DNA of 64,000 nt from Anoplopoma fimbria (taxonomy: Eukaryota; Chordata; Actinopteri; Perciformes; Anoplopomatidae): the NCBI RefSeq assembly GCF_027596085.1, contig NC_072469.1, forward strand, positions 13,165,914 through 13,229,913, written 5' to 3'. The notes under the pieces are model-generated. The model ran no database searches. It was given only the letters and a program-made list of their open reading frames with translations, and was not told the DNA's origin. Made by a program: the position numbers and the translations under genes. Below are positions 22,545-38,575 of this stretch, piece after piece (positions within the stretch are counted from its first letter, which is position 1; the number at the start of each line of letters is the position of its first letter).

Positions 22545-23205
22545 TGCATTTGGTGCATCTCTATTGTGCACTGTACACTGCGTGAGAATGGGATAAAAAC
22601 ACACACTGTTACAAGTTGCTCTGGACTATATTCACACTGTTCAGTGTGAAAAAAGTGTTGAAAGATAAAGGTCACAGAAGGTGATGAAATTGCAACATGA
22701 AAAGCCAGCTCTACTGATGCTACTTTTGTAGCCAAGTGTGACCTCTGACCTCTCTGGAAATGGGCATGAGAATAGGGAACTCTACCTTCATTAGTCTGAT
22801 AAACTAGCCGCCATCAGTTTTGCCTTGTGTCATCCTCACAGGGAATCCCTGCAGCATCCCGTTACCTTGACAACATTACTGAAATCAACTGTTTGAGGGC
22901 AGAAAGAGTCAGTCAGCCGCTACTGTATCAGAAAATGCAACTCACCCAAAATGCACCGGCATCCTCAATTACCTTGTGTATTTATCCCCATGGAAGCACA
23001 AGCAAAACACAGTTTAAGCAGAGGCAAAGAGATTATGTTCACAGGGGTTTACCTCAGTTTAACTCAACGGTGTTATTTGCTCTGTGTAATTATTGTTGTT
23101 ATTGGTTCTGGTAATTATGATAATTGTGACGCCCACTCAAACACAAGCACGTTACAGTGGAGCATGTTGAAGTGGAAAATGAAACCAGCATGGTGTTGTC
23201 AGGGG
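22545..23205. other. Intronic sequence without recognisable feature
   Basis: Nothing recognised. Confidence 0.5.
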
Positions 23206-23530
23206 AAGATAAGGTAAGATAAGATAAGATAATCCTTTATTAGTCCCGCAGCGGGGAAATTTGCAGGCTTACAGCAGCATAGGGTAAAGTGCACACAAGA
23301 GACATAGTAAAAGAAGACAAGATAAAAATAAAAATGAAATAAAAAAACCAAGTATTATAAATAAGCAACAAAAACAGTAAATAAGTAAAATAAAGTAACA
23401 AAAAGTAACAAAAAAACACAAATTTAAAGGAAAAAGCTCACAGGTGAGCAGGAGCTGCTGTAAAAGGCAGCCACTCGTGCGGCACCGGAAGTAGAAGGAC
23501 CTCTGGGGTTCAAATGAGTGTGTTCTGTAC
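23206..23530 (+). repeat. Interspersed repeat with GATAA run (retroposon end)
   Basis: A run of aagataagataagataa is followed by tcctttattagtcccgcag and cggggaaatttgcagg, then an A-rich body and agcaggagctgctgtaaaa. This is a common fish interspersed sequence, probably the reverse of a non-LTR retrotransposon 3' end. Two relatives sharing the ttgatcccc...ggggaa core lie at 32331 and 38141. Confidence 0.6.
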
Positions 23531-23841
23531 CAAAGGTTTCAGACTGCGGACTAAGATCTTTTTGGATCTCTCTCTGTTCCATGTTGAGCACTGACAACTG
23601 GTCCTAGCAAACCACTAGGTGGCAGGGCACAACAACTTTTTTCCTTGTGATGCCTTTAAGGTAATATGCATAATGTCAAATGCAGCTTCACACAGCACTG
23701 GCCTGCTGCGAGTGTTATGTTCTGAAACAGAGATACGAGGAATCGATCTGGTTAAACTAAACCACAGCTCTGAGCCTCACACAGGTGTGTTCTAAAACAG
23801 GGCTGGGCAGGGAGCTGGATGACAGAGTGGAAAAATGAATT

Positions 23842-23875
23842 GTGTATGTGTGTGTTGTGTGTGTGTGTGTGTTCA
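23842..23875 (+). repeat. Short TG-rich tract
   Basis: Interrupted TG repeat, about 34 bp. Confidence 0.9.
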
Positions 23876-23963
23876 CCTTGCATCCCCCCCCTGTCCCTCT
23901 GTTCTTGGCCACCAGCTGTCCGCTGATAAGTGATGTAACATTACTCCCTCTTTCAACATTGAT

Positions 23964-23964
<1 letters not shown>

Positions 23965-24041
<77 letters not shown>
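23965..24041 (+). repeat. (GCAC)n microsatellite, about 19 units
   Basis: A near-pure GCAC array of 77 bp. Purines and pyrimidines alternate strictly, the pattern that favours Z-DNA. It lies between two TG arrays. Confidence 0.97.
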
Positions 24042-24184
24042 GCACACAGAGAATCTGTGGAAGGACAAACTACTCCAGGCAATAATCCATCAGCCTTGTT
24101 CACCTCTAATAGAGACAAATAGCCACCTGTTGAGCTGTGTGTTTATGTGGCATGGTGTACAGCTGGATTGTGATAGACTGTCCT

Positions 24185-24185
<1 letters not shown>

Positions 24186-24266
<81 letters not shown>
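24186..24266 (+). repeat. (TG)n microsatellite
   Basis: About 40 TG units. Confidence 0.98.
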
Positions 24267-24268
<2 letters not shown>

Positions 24269-24404
24269 CTGAACATGTGTACATGCTGTGTTTTCCTGTA
24301 TGTTTCTGATACATTCTGCCCTCCGTTGGTAGGAAATAAGAAATAACACCAGTGGAGCTGCGAGTGTGTACCACGCCCCTATGTGTGGATGAGAGCGTGA
24401 TTGG

Positions 24405-24512
24405 GATCTGTCCAGGGTGTACCCTGCCTTCGCCCAATGACAGCTGGGATCGGCTCCAGCCCCCCCGCGACCCTTAACAGGATAAGCGGTAACAGAGAAT
24501 GAATGAATGATT
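24405..24512 (+). repeat. Non-LTR retrotransposon 3' end with GAAT tail
   Basis: It reads tccagggtgtaccctgcctt, then agctgggatcggctccagcc and aacaggataagcggtaacag, and ends gaatgaatgaatga. This string is widespread in fish genomes as a retroposon 3' end. The family (RTE- or L2-like) was not settled. Confidence 0.7.
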
Positions 24513-26498
<1,986 letters not shown>

Positions 26499-28972
26499 TG
26501 CAATAGATTACATGTCAGCGCCGGAGAACAGGCACACCAAACGTTCGCATATTGAGTCCAGCATCCCCCCGTTAAGTGGAAAACACAACCTGATACACCA
26601 CTAACTTTAAAAGGTATGTATCACACATCGCAAACATGATATGCACACACGGGTTTCTGCAGATAACATGTCAGGGGGGTTCCAAAGCACCGGCTCTACC
26701 TGCTTTTTTGAGAGATAATAAGTTTGGAGGCTTTGAATGCGCTGAGGACCAACCGGCTAAAGCCCACATGAATAAATCCAACGTTCAATTACATTTCCTT
26801 CAACTTGAAGGAATCAGAGGGCGCGCTCGCTACACTTCCTCTCCCATCACTTTTTGCTACAGTCGGCTGACTTGAGTTGAAATTAAAATCCAGTTATAAA
26901 AGTTGAAAAGCCTGTTCTTCAGACGTTCATCGTTTTGAGAAAGAGAATTCACACATCTGTTCCGTTCTCTATAATTACATCACGGAGCACAGGAGGATCA
27001 CGGCTGCTCTTTAAAAACACGAGAGATATTTCAAACTGTCCACTGATCTATAGTCAGTGTAACGATGCACCTGGACAGGATTTGGTGGTCATTGGGTTAA
27101 TAAAATACGGTTAATTAAAGCTCCATACACCTCTACCGAGTTGGCAAATATATGGATTCCATCAGGAAGGGCTCATTAGCAGAGACACTTGATTTTACTC
27201 TTCTCTGGGAGAAGCTCCTCAATTAAAGAGACCCAGGAAGTGAAAGGACTTATTTTCACACGAGCTGTCTGCAATTGTCTTGACTCTTTTTTGACACAGT
27301 TCATTGTGTTAGCGCAAGGCAGCGTGCATGTATGTACCGTATACAATGTATTTGCATGCAGCGAGAAATCTGAAGAGAAATAGAAGGTCAGCATCTTTCC
27401 TGCATAAAATTATTTAACACACTCTAGACCCCAGATGTAGTTTGAGTCTGTTTCAAGTTAAAGGCTGTCAGTAATATTGTTTGTATTTAAAGCTCCTATG
27501 AGCAGGATTAAGAAATTATATTTTTCCATACGGCGCTCCCATGTGTAAAAAAAGAAATCTACCAAAGACATCAAACACGTCAGCGTTTGTAAATAAAATT
27601 AAGAATAAGCCTGTGCAACACTGTTAATTAGTATATTAATCAACCGTAGCAATTTCACTACCTTTTCTGCACTTGTAAATGCCCCTTCAATGACACTCTT
27701 CACTTTTTAATGACTCATCAAGAAGAAGGTGGTGCCAGAATGAACTGTCAGTGCCAAGAAAATGTCTGAATATGCTTAAAAAATGCTTAATGGCTTCAGA
27801 CTGGCCAAGTTGGCACGGAACTGCTAAGATGCACAATGAAGGACAAACCCAAAGCCTTCAATCAAGACCATCATACACATATAAATGTACCGATGACACA
27901 CCAGATGGTAAGTGACACTGAACGATGTGAGAAGATGTTCAAACTTTTGCCGAAGCCAGTCGGTGGAAGAGAGAAAACTTTATTTTGCGTTTTTGTTGCT
28001 CTTCTTTTAATGAAGAACTAGTCTCCAGTTCTGATAGAACTGCTAACATAGTTGTTCAGAACAACACACTCCTCTCTGTGACGTCTCAAACACACCCTAA
28101 GCCACGCCCCTAGCTGCCACTAGCTCCTCAAAGGACGCTGACTGGACACAAACCCAGTACTTAAGATCCATTCCCACGTGATCATATGATCGTGCAATTC
28201 TTCTTGTGATATCCCAAGAATCCAGCAGCCGTTTAAGGGAATACATACATGATCGGAATATATTTTGGACTCTGGTTTATAAGATACAATACACTGTTAT
28301 GCTTATGTGCAATGTTTCACTATATTTTACTACACAAGTGCCACATTTTCCTTAATTCACTTCTTTGCATCCAGTGAATATATTTGGTGTTTCTTGGAAA
28401 CATACGGTCACAACACCATCAGAGCGTGCTATGACAATGACTCAGTATATTCCCAATAATTAACCCTTATAACGACCCCATGGACTGTCCTCTAAAGCGA
28501 CACTCGAGACAAATTTAACATATAGTCTATGTTGTTCATTCAGGAAAAACACACATTGTGACCACCATGGTCATCTTGTATTTTTCAAACGGGACTATTG
28601 TGGACATGTGGATGAGCAATGGGGAGAGGAGAAAGAACAAGAGGGTGAACTTTCATTTCCTGTGCATGGCTGCAGTTATCTAACATGATGAAGATTCCCC
28701 TCCTTGTCTGCCGGACATTCCAGCACTCTCACTGTTCTAAAGACAGACAGGAATGCACACTGAGAATTCTCGAGAACAAAAGATAGAGACTTTCCCAGAG
28801 TTTCTACCTGACCCAAACATCTCACAGTCCGAGCTGTTATTCAACACGGAACATTCGCAGTTCAGAGAGGAACGAGGTGACAAGAGTTCACAGGCAAAAA
28901 ACACGAGTTCCGGAGCAGCACGGAACCATCAGTAAAATCAAGATTACGCAGACATGCTGTGTACACCAGCAG

Positions 28973-28974
<2 letters not shown>
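26499..28974. other. Intronic sequence; possible old repeat 27490-28110
   Basis: The stretch opening aaagctcctatgagcagg (27489) and closing with ctaagccacgcccctagctg (28097) has wording seen in fish dispersed repeats, but no clean ends. Nothing else is recognisable. Confidence 0.35.

Positions 28975-29045
<71 letters not shown>
28975..29045 (+). repeat. (TG)n microsatellite
   Basis: About 35 TG units, followed by gagtgagtgagtg. Confidence 0.98.
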
Positions 29046-29047
<2 letters not shown>

Positions 29048-29059
29048 TGAGTGAGTGTG

Positions 29060-29935
29060 TGTGTCAAAGAGGGCCCAGATGGTTGGAATAGTGCCAGTTG
29101 AGGGTCAGTTGAGGTCGTTTGAATAGAGAGGAGAGGAGCTTATTTGAATGGAAAATTCTACGGGTGGGCATTGTTTCCATGGTCCTTCACAAAAGGTAAG
29201 CGCACACAAAAGGGCAGCTGGTACGCCCAACCTGCATAAAATCATGCAAACACTTAAAATACATATGCACTGTGTGGTTATGGCTTAAAAAAAGATCACA
29301 TGCAAATCTATGTTCAAAATATACTTAAGACTTAATCGTACATGTATCTGTGTATACAGAGTTATTTCTCTTGAACTAGTCATCCCCTTCTCCGTTTTCT
29401 TTGCTGCTACTCCTTTGTGTGCACTTTTTGCCCTCTGCGTTGCCCTCTCTGTCTCTCTCCCACTCCCTCCGTCTTTGAATGTGGTTATGTAAGATCTCAG
29501 GATTTCTCAGCAGTATAGGCAGCAAGAGAGAGAGACGGAGACAGGAGGGGGGAGGAGGTGCAGACACTTTCAAAATATATACTCTGATGTACGTTTCCAG
29601 CTTTCCCCAGCTTTATCTCCTCAACACAACAACATCAAGCAGTAAACGCCCCTCCCACCTGCACCACCACCCACAAAGCAGTGCTCATTTCCAAAAGGGC
29701 GTTGAAGCTTGTGAACGCAGCACATGTCCACCGGCGTTCGCCGACAAGCTTGTTTACCCGCATGCATCTCCAAAACACATCTGTAATTGCTCCTCTGTCT
29801 GGAGCCCCTTTGGAACACAGTTTGTAACAGGGCTGATGCTCTGTGGTTTTGGCTGAGAAGCGAGATGAGTGGTTTGGCAAACAGGCGACAGAGCTTGTTA
29901 ACTGTTATGAGCCAATCGCCTGCTTTAAAGCCAGA
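29060..29935. other. Intronic sequence without recognisable feature
   Basis: Contains a short GA-rich patch near 29525. No supported gene. Confidence 0.5.
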
Positions 29936-30706
29936 GGAAGACAGTGATGCATGATTATGGTCAAAATGATGATCACGATTAATTTCATCAATACTGTTAT
30001 ACTAAACTATTTATCAAGATCTTTTTTATTGATTGTAGGGGGAAAATATTTTTATTGCACATTTAAATCAACAGAGCACTGCTTTCATTTCCATCTTGTG
30101 CTACTTTCATGCTAATGTAAATGTCTTTGCATCAAAATGAGATCAGGTTGAGAGGGTGGAGCCAAAGTACAATCTAGGCCTGAACATTTATAGGTTACAA
30201 AATTGTACAAATAAACTTCCACGAACGTTTGGACGAAAACACAGACAACTCCCAGACCTGACAAAGATGTGGTAGCGCCCTGTCAATCAGAGTAGCCCCG
30301 CCCCAAAGCATACCCTGCTTTATGGTCTGTTTGACTCTAAATGGACCATAATTTACTAAATGAACATCATGCTGTATTGAAGAAAACTTGAAACTAGAGA
30401 TTGAGACCCTAAACTCATGTTTACAGTGTTTACTGAGGGAATAAATCAAGAGAGAAGTAGAGTCATTTTCTCATAGACTTCTACATATCAGAGTCGCCCC
30501 CTGATGGACAGTAGAGACATTGCAGGTAAGGCACATCTGCATTGGCTTCACTTTTCAGAGGCTGTTAGCCTAGTTAGCGCTTTATTTGATATGCAGTGGA
30601 GTTTTCTTTAAGAAGGGCACACATTTTAAACATCAGTATCACAGTCCATCATCTTCATTTAATTGCCGAGGCCAAAATTGGCATCAAGATTAATTGCGCA
30701 GCCCTA
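29936..30706 (+). mobile_element. Decayed hAT-like MITE with a nested repeat
   Basis: The left side reads gcatgattatggtcaaaatg, then gatcacgattaatttcatc. The right side reads ggcatcaagattaattgcgc, then agccctaa. These are typical inner and terminal sequences of fish elements that begin tagggctgcacaattaat. The left terminus has decayed. Within it lies a copy of a different dispersed repeat (30271-30520). Confidence 0.5.
30271..30520 (+). repeat. Dispersed repeat family, copy A
   Basis: It shares a 40-bp identical block (30343-30382) with copy B (56702-56741) and close similarity on both sides. It ends tctcatagacttctaca and gtcgccccctgatgg, wording common in percomorph repeats. Confidence 0.85.
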
Positions 30707-31296
<590 letters not shown>

Positions 31297-31477
31297 ACAT
31301 CCAAATCCATCCTCTTTCTGTTCTTGTGGCCTAGGCCTCTATTTTTTCTCCTCCCGTTCCTTCACCTTCTTCCTCCTCCTCCTGTCTGCAGCCAGAGGGA
31401 AAGGCTGGCATGAGCAATGTGTAAATCTCCCCATCTATCTAGCCCTGTTCATATTTACACATACCAACAAGCACATG

Positions 31478-31483
<6 letters not shown>

Positions 31484-31534
<51 letters not shown>

Positions 31535-31535
31535 A

Positions 31536-31600
<65 letters not shown>
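31484..31600 (+). repeat. (CA)n microsatellite, interrupted
   Basis: CA array with caaac and caccc interruptions, preceded by gcgcgcg. Confidence 0.97.
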
Positions 31601-31601
<1 letters not shown>

Positions 31602-31954
31602 GACCACTATGACTAACAAGACTGGCTGTGTCTCACACCCCGGACAGCAGGGGAACTTTTATTTGGATGGAGGGCCGGCTTCCATTGGTGAGGGGATACA
31701 TCAGAGCCAGGCCTGATGAAAGCTGCCCGACAGAAAGGACGTAGTTTATGTTTATGTATCTTTCCAATGATTAAAAACAAATTAAGAAACATTTTACATA
31801 GGAGGACTAACGCTGTACACTTAAACTTTAGAATAAAGATTAAAAATGAACCCTTCATTTATTGATTTCTTTCGCTACAAGTTTAAAAAACAACAGTAAC
31901 ATATTTTCACCTTTTAGGTTGATATGGTGAACTTATTACAAAACAGTTACTAAT

Positions 31955-32200
31955 CAACACATACACAAGGAAACAACAGCATTCATTTAGAGTCTTGTTT
32001 CTGTCGACCTGATGACCGCAGGTCCAATTCCCTCTACTTTATGCTCTGTTTTGGTCTGCAGTTAAATATCTACCTCCCCGCTGCTAAATGCTCCACCATG
32101 CTCACCATCTGGTTGCTAACTGCATCTGGCTTCCATTTGCTACTGGACAAGTAGTGCACAGTGGGTTTATTAGGGTTGCTTCACTGACAACAGCTACCTG
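31955..32200 (+). repeat. Possible SINE-like interspersed repeat
   Basis: It contains ccgcaggtccaattccctc, which resembles a tRNA B box (GGTTCRANNCC), then atctacctccccgctgctaa and atgctccaccatg. I believe this string recurs in fish genomes. The boundaries are estimates. Confidence 0.4.
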
Positions 32201-32330
32201 TCTCTGCTGGATATGTCACAGACGATAGTGATGGGAATGAATCAGAGCAGCGGACATGTAAGTAAAAAATAAATTAAAAAAATAGAGCAGAGGGAACTGC
32301 AGAGTTGGGTATTAATTCTCTGTGGGTTCA

Positions 32331-32385
32331 TAAGATAAGCCTGTATTGATCCCCAGAGGGGAAATTCAGGTGTTGGAGCAGATGT
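32331..32385 (+). repeat. Short interspersed repeat fragment (GATAA-type)
   Basis: It reads aagataagcctgtattgatc and cccagaggggaaattcagg. It shares its core with 23206-23270 and 38141-38195. Confidence 0.6.
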
Positions 32386-33456
<1,071 letters not shown>

Positions 33457-33635
33457 AGTAGGCGTGTGTCTGTGAGAGGAAATGATGATGAGGTGACAGA
33501 GAGCGCGTGAGTGGGTTTAGGGGTGAGTAAGTGTGTGTATGTGTGAGGGAGATGGGAATGGAAGTGTCATTGAGTCAGCTATTGAATGAGTGCAAGTGTG
33601 AAAGATCGAGGCAGAGGGCGAGAGAGGGCGGGCAA

Positions 33636-33638
<3 letters not shown>

Positions 33639-33669
<31 letters not shown>
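33639..33669 (+). repeat. (GA)n microsatellite
   Basis: About 15 GA units in a purine-rich context. Confidence 0.97.
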
Positions 33670-33673
<4 letters not shown>

Positions 33674-36600
33674 TGTGTGTGCGCAGTTAAGGGTCCTGTA
33701 AAACATTCAACTTTGTGGGTCATTCAAACACACATGCACACGAAAACGCACACACATACACACAAGGCAACCCAATACAGATAAGGAGCTCATGCTGGGC
33801 TGTTTGGACATGGGTACTCTGTGCGTGTGTTTGTGTGTGTATGTGAGTGTGTTTGTGTGTTTTGGATGTGAGACAAATGTTTCCAGCCTAGGTCATGTAA
33901 AAAAATGACCGCCCCTCACTCTTGAAGGCCACATCCACGCCAGTCCTTCCCTTCCAGAGTTGTGCGTTTAGGCTGCAATGGTGGCCTGCAGCCAAAAGTT
34001 GAAACGGAATCCACCTTTTGAATAATGACATATCGCTGTGGTGACTGAACTGGCGATCAGACCGGAGATGGAAGTGAAGCAGAATGTCCAGTCACTCAAT
34101 TTGGCCTTATTGCACCAGTTTGAAATGACAGTTATGAGAGGCCTCCCATCCTGGTTACTGATTGAGAGCTAATGTGTTTTTTTTTAATCTGTCGACGATG
34201 ATGATGGACAATCACTCGTAGGACCCGACATACTGGCAGCATGGCGTCACATAAATGGGCCATCTAGGCAACAACATGTCATAAGGGCAGGCAGATTTAC
34301 CTTCACAGGTCATCCATTCCAAAACAAACTGAGTTACTGGACTCCATAATCGATACAGTCATCATACAGTCATCCAAACTAAAATGACCACTGACACACT
34401 GTTAACATTACATTTTAAATGCAAACAATCTCAAACTTAAATCACCATCTCTAGCAGAGGGCTCGTCTCTCCACGGGGGGGTCAAGTGAATGACTTAATG
34501 TCAGTTAGTATCCATCCTTCAGTTATTATTACTCTGTTCAATTATCTATTTATTGATATTGCCATCACCCCTTGCATCATAGATTCAATCTTCCATACTA
34601 ATGGATGTCATGGGCCATCTCAGTCATCATGACAGTTATGTGTATTCCCACACATGCTACTAAAAGGCATATCTACCCCCTGTATTGATCGCACGACCCC
34701 AGTACTTCTTGGCTCATTTTGACAGCACTATAGACAAATTGAGTGACGTCTTCCATGTTGAGCTATAATAAACTAGCCAGCTTAAAAAGTGCAATCTGAC
34801 TGACTGCATCCAGTGTATGTTGCGGTAATGGCAGTGCTATTCCAAAAGCTTTCTCTATACATGGAACTGTGAAAGAGGCATTAGAAATGGTAGAAAACTG
34901 ACATCTAACAATTGGAATAGCGCTTCAAGTCGGGTCTAATGCCACAGCAGCAGTGCTGGCTGTGATGCAGAATGTGTAGGAACAAGGAGCAGGGAGAGCA
35001 GAGGGAGGAAATACAGAATGAAAAGGGATGGGACAGGGAGCAAAGGGAGAGCGAGTAGGCGATAGGATGGAGTTAGAGAGGGGACAGCTATTTCAAGCTT
35101 TTGTAGAGGAGGGCAGGACTGACCTCTCATTCAGGTTTTATTTTGGGCCGGGAGAACCTATAGAGTCAAAATACTTTTTTCACGCAAAGTTAAACTAGGG
35201 AACACAAGTTTAAAAGATTTGACACGGGTCATTGATAAGATCAGAGGTTTGATTCAGAAGAATAAGGCCTCTGCTAGCCATGTGATGGAGGGTCAGTAAA
35301 CTCCTGATGAAGCTGGTTTAGGACATTTTATGGAGCTCTTCATACAGAAACTCTGAATAGATCCTGATAAGTAACACAGAAGCTTTCAGAAATGCTTCTT
35401 TGGAGCACAGACGTTGCTCCAAAATTATAGAATCAGGAAAAAAACATAGTTTCCTAGTAGTACATTGAACATCTTAATTCAAGCATAGAGTCTCTTGAAA
35501 ACAAAATATTACATTATAAACTTAATACATAGTGCAAGTATGCAAATTTGCCTTGTTTACCCCTCAAGTTCATTTGCACATTTACGCCATGACAGTGACA
35601 ATTTAACAATAATAAGTGAATATAGTTAGCAGCTTTGCATTGATGTACATGCAACTGCATTACTTTAAAAAGTAACTGAAGTCGTACTGCTGCATTTTAT
35701 AAGGTAAGGTGTTGTATGATGACTCAGTTGCTCACGATGTGACATGACATAACTCCCAGTTACATAACTAAGCTATCCCAAACAGTGCTGATGGCACTGA
35801 GGGGGATGATGAATCAAAGAGTTAAGCTGGGAGACTTGCAATGGCTTCATATAAATAATACTAAAGTCCAGCAAAGAGGTGGAGAAGAGAAGAGAAAAAG
35901 GTGTAGTAAGGGATCTCAGAAAGAGGTTTCTAGAAGGCATCTTGAGTCTTTTCACAGTTGTTTTCAGTGGTTGGTCATGACTTATGTATTAGTCTGACTT
36001 CTATGCCTCACTTGTTGTTGGACATGTCTTGTGCGTCCCCAAACTGAACACGTCTCACTTTGTGGCATGTCACAGAAAAACTATCCCCATTGAAGCTCCA
36101 TCAGAGCGGCCGTTTTCAACTCTTGCATAACAAAATAGGGAGGTTCCTCATGTTTATTTATCCCCTTCTTTACAGGTTGATTACACAACTTGCAAGTTAC
36201 TGTCAAAGTATGTGTCGGTAAAATTATAAAACCTACATCTTTAGACTTTAAAGCTAATTCCAAAATGCACACATCTACATTGAATAGAATTAAAATGTGT
36301 ATGTGAATACAATCATGCACATACTATACAGTTTATCAATGTGTATAGATAGATTTTCTTTTCAATAATGAATAAGGCCAGCGACACACAGGCCCCAATT
36401 CAATAGATATGAATAATAAATGGTCAGCCCACAGTGAAATGCCATGGGAGGACAAACACACACTAACACAGTGAAAGTATCCCCCTAACTCATACTGTGG
36501 CTGCCAAGCACAGCCACCGTTGGTAGAATCCAATACAACGCTTTTATTGTCCCTAGTCATGGAAATTTAATGCGGCCTGACTGTCAATAATAAATCACAG

Positions 36601-38140
36601 ATATTCACAGAAAATCAATGTCTTTGTTTTCATAACCTCCAGTGTGATGAAAACCACCAATTATAATGCCTTTGGTGCATTGTGTACAGTCAAGGCCGTT
36701 CCTGCTTTTTTTTTTTTAGAAGTGAACCATTTCATAGTACTAAGAGAACAGTGTGAGACAAGGGTTATGGAGCATAACAATCCTCTGATAATCTGAATAC
36801 TAATACAACGTACATCTATATTAACAAATGAGAGAAGAATCTGTCAGAAACGACATTCGCTTTGCAGTTGTTTGGTGGGTGGCATGATTGTTTAATTCAA
36901 AGTTTTTGACTGAGTAGCATTATTATAAAAGCCCAACACACAGCTGTGTATGTGCGTGAACCAGCAGGTGGTCATGAACAAGCAGGTGTTGGAAGCTCAA
37001 CAAAAAGCAGTAAGCAGTGATGCATGTGTATGGAAGGATACCACATTAGACACTCAACAGTGATGAGACGGCTATCAATAAGCACTGCTCTCCTTCATAC
37101 CACTCCACTAATTCCGCTTCTTCCTCATCTAGAAAGAGTTATAGCGTCTCGTTAACGCTAACGAGCCCGTGGCGGAAGCTTAATGATGATAGGGGTGGAG
37201 CTGCGAGACCCGAACCTGAACGCTCCAGACTGGTTTCCATAGCTTCTCCCAAATGCAGCCAACCAGGAATTATACAGTACCACCCATTTCCTCTCAAAGG
37301 TGCATTTATTTCCAGTTATTTCTCTGCCGGGGGAGATGTATCCTCCACTAACCCACAGTTGGTATAAAATCCTACCGCTATTACCGCATGCTTTTAACAT
37401 GTCAACCTAGGCCCTGACCTTTGTTAAACACAGTAGGCCCTCAAAAAGACATTAGTATTGTGAAGCCTGATGGGTTCATCATGAATGTACTGGAGAGCGG
37501 GAGATGATGATGCCAGTAGGACGCCATTCATCTCATGCTGCTATGGAAAGGGCCATGATCCTGACAAAAGAAGAGGCCATTAGGAGGTGAATGACATGAC
37601 GTCTTTGTGAAGCTCGGGCCCATAGCAATTAAACAGTTATTACAATGTCAATGGTTGTGCTACAGGCTATCAAACTCACGCTGTCCCTAGATATATGCAG
37701 AGGCAGCAATTTGATCTGAGCAATTAGAGGCTGATAGCAACACTAAGATGAAGAGCGCCTGCACTCCTGCTTCTCATGTCCCGTTTTGATTTGGTTCAGC
37801 CCCTCCCTCTCCAGGGCCCGGCCATCAGTTACACTCCTCTTCCCTTTTAGCATCTCCTCTCGCTCTCATAACCCCCCTGAGTCATGTCTCAAAAGCTCTC
37901 TTCCTCTTTGTATCCCCGCCCTGAGAATAAAAACGTAGGTTGGGGGAAACGGGTTTCACGCATTAACAGTGGAGAAAAGATTACGTGACTGTCCTCTGCA
38001 GAATAAGGCGTAGAGCCAATTTTTGCCATCACGACAACTTTACGAGTACTTTGATTGCTATCTATCTTCTCAGCCTGTGGCCCGATACAACTATACAAAT
38101 ATACACTATGATACCATAATGGGTTGACAGAGGGTTGAAT
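33670..38140. other. Intronic sequence without recognisable gene
   Basis: 4.5 kb with no recognised exon. It contains interrupted TG words (33826-33860), a small palindrome at 37148-37165, and a unique-looking block at 37530-37830 that might be conserved noncoding DNA. Confidence 0.45.
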
Positions 38141-38195
38141 CTAGGATAGGAGAGGACAAACTTTATCAATCCCCAAAGGGGAAGCTGGTTTGCCA
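38141..38195 (+). repeat. Short interspersed repeat fragment
   Basis: It reads ctttatcaatccccaaaggg gaagctgg in two parts. It is related to 23206 and 32331. Confidence 0.55.
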
Positions 38196-38254
38196 GCAAA
38201 CCAGCAACATGTGTCAATTTTTCCTCTGGTCACACGAATAAAGTCTTCGGACAC

Positions 38255-38575
38255 CACAGGAAACTACTCGGTTGGGTTTAGGAAACAAAACTGCATGGTA
38301 TGTTTAAGGAAAAGATTGCGTTTGGGTTAAAATAACCATAGAGGTGCCATAACTACATTACGCAAGTTAAATCTAATAACTAATAAATCAACGTTACTTC
38401 TTGTTTCACTGGGGAAGGACAGCAAAGATTGCTGGTTGTTGGACCGACCCCCCACCAGCACGCCCACCCTGTGGGGGCTTTTGCAGTCTTTACATTTCCG
38501 CGTTCATGATTACGTGCATATCAAACTAAATCATTTTGTGGTATATCTAAAATTTAAGGCGCATTGTTTTTTGTA
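38255..38575 (+). repeat. Interspersed repeat of unknown class
   Basis: It reads cggttgggtttaggaaacaa, then gattgcgtttgggttaaaa and later accctgtgggggcttttgc. I associate this wording with a dispersed repeat in fish. No ends or coding capacity were seen. Confidence 0.45.
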
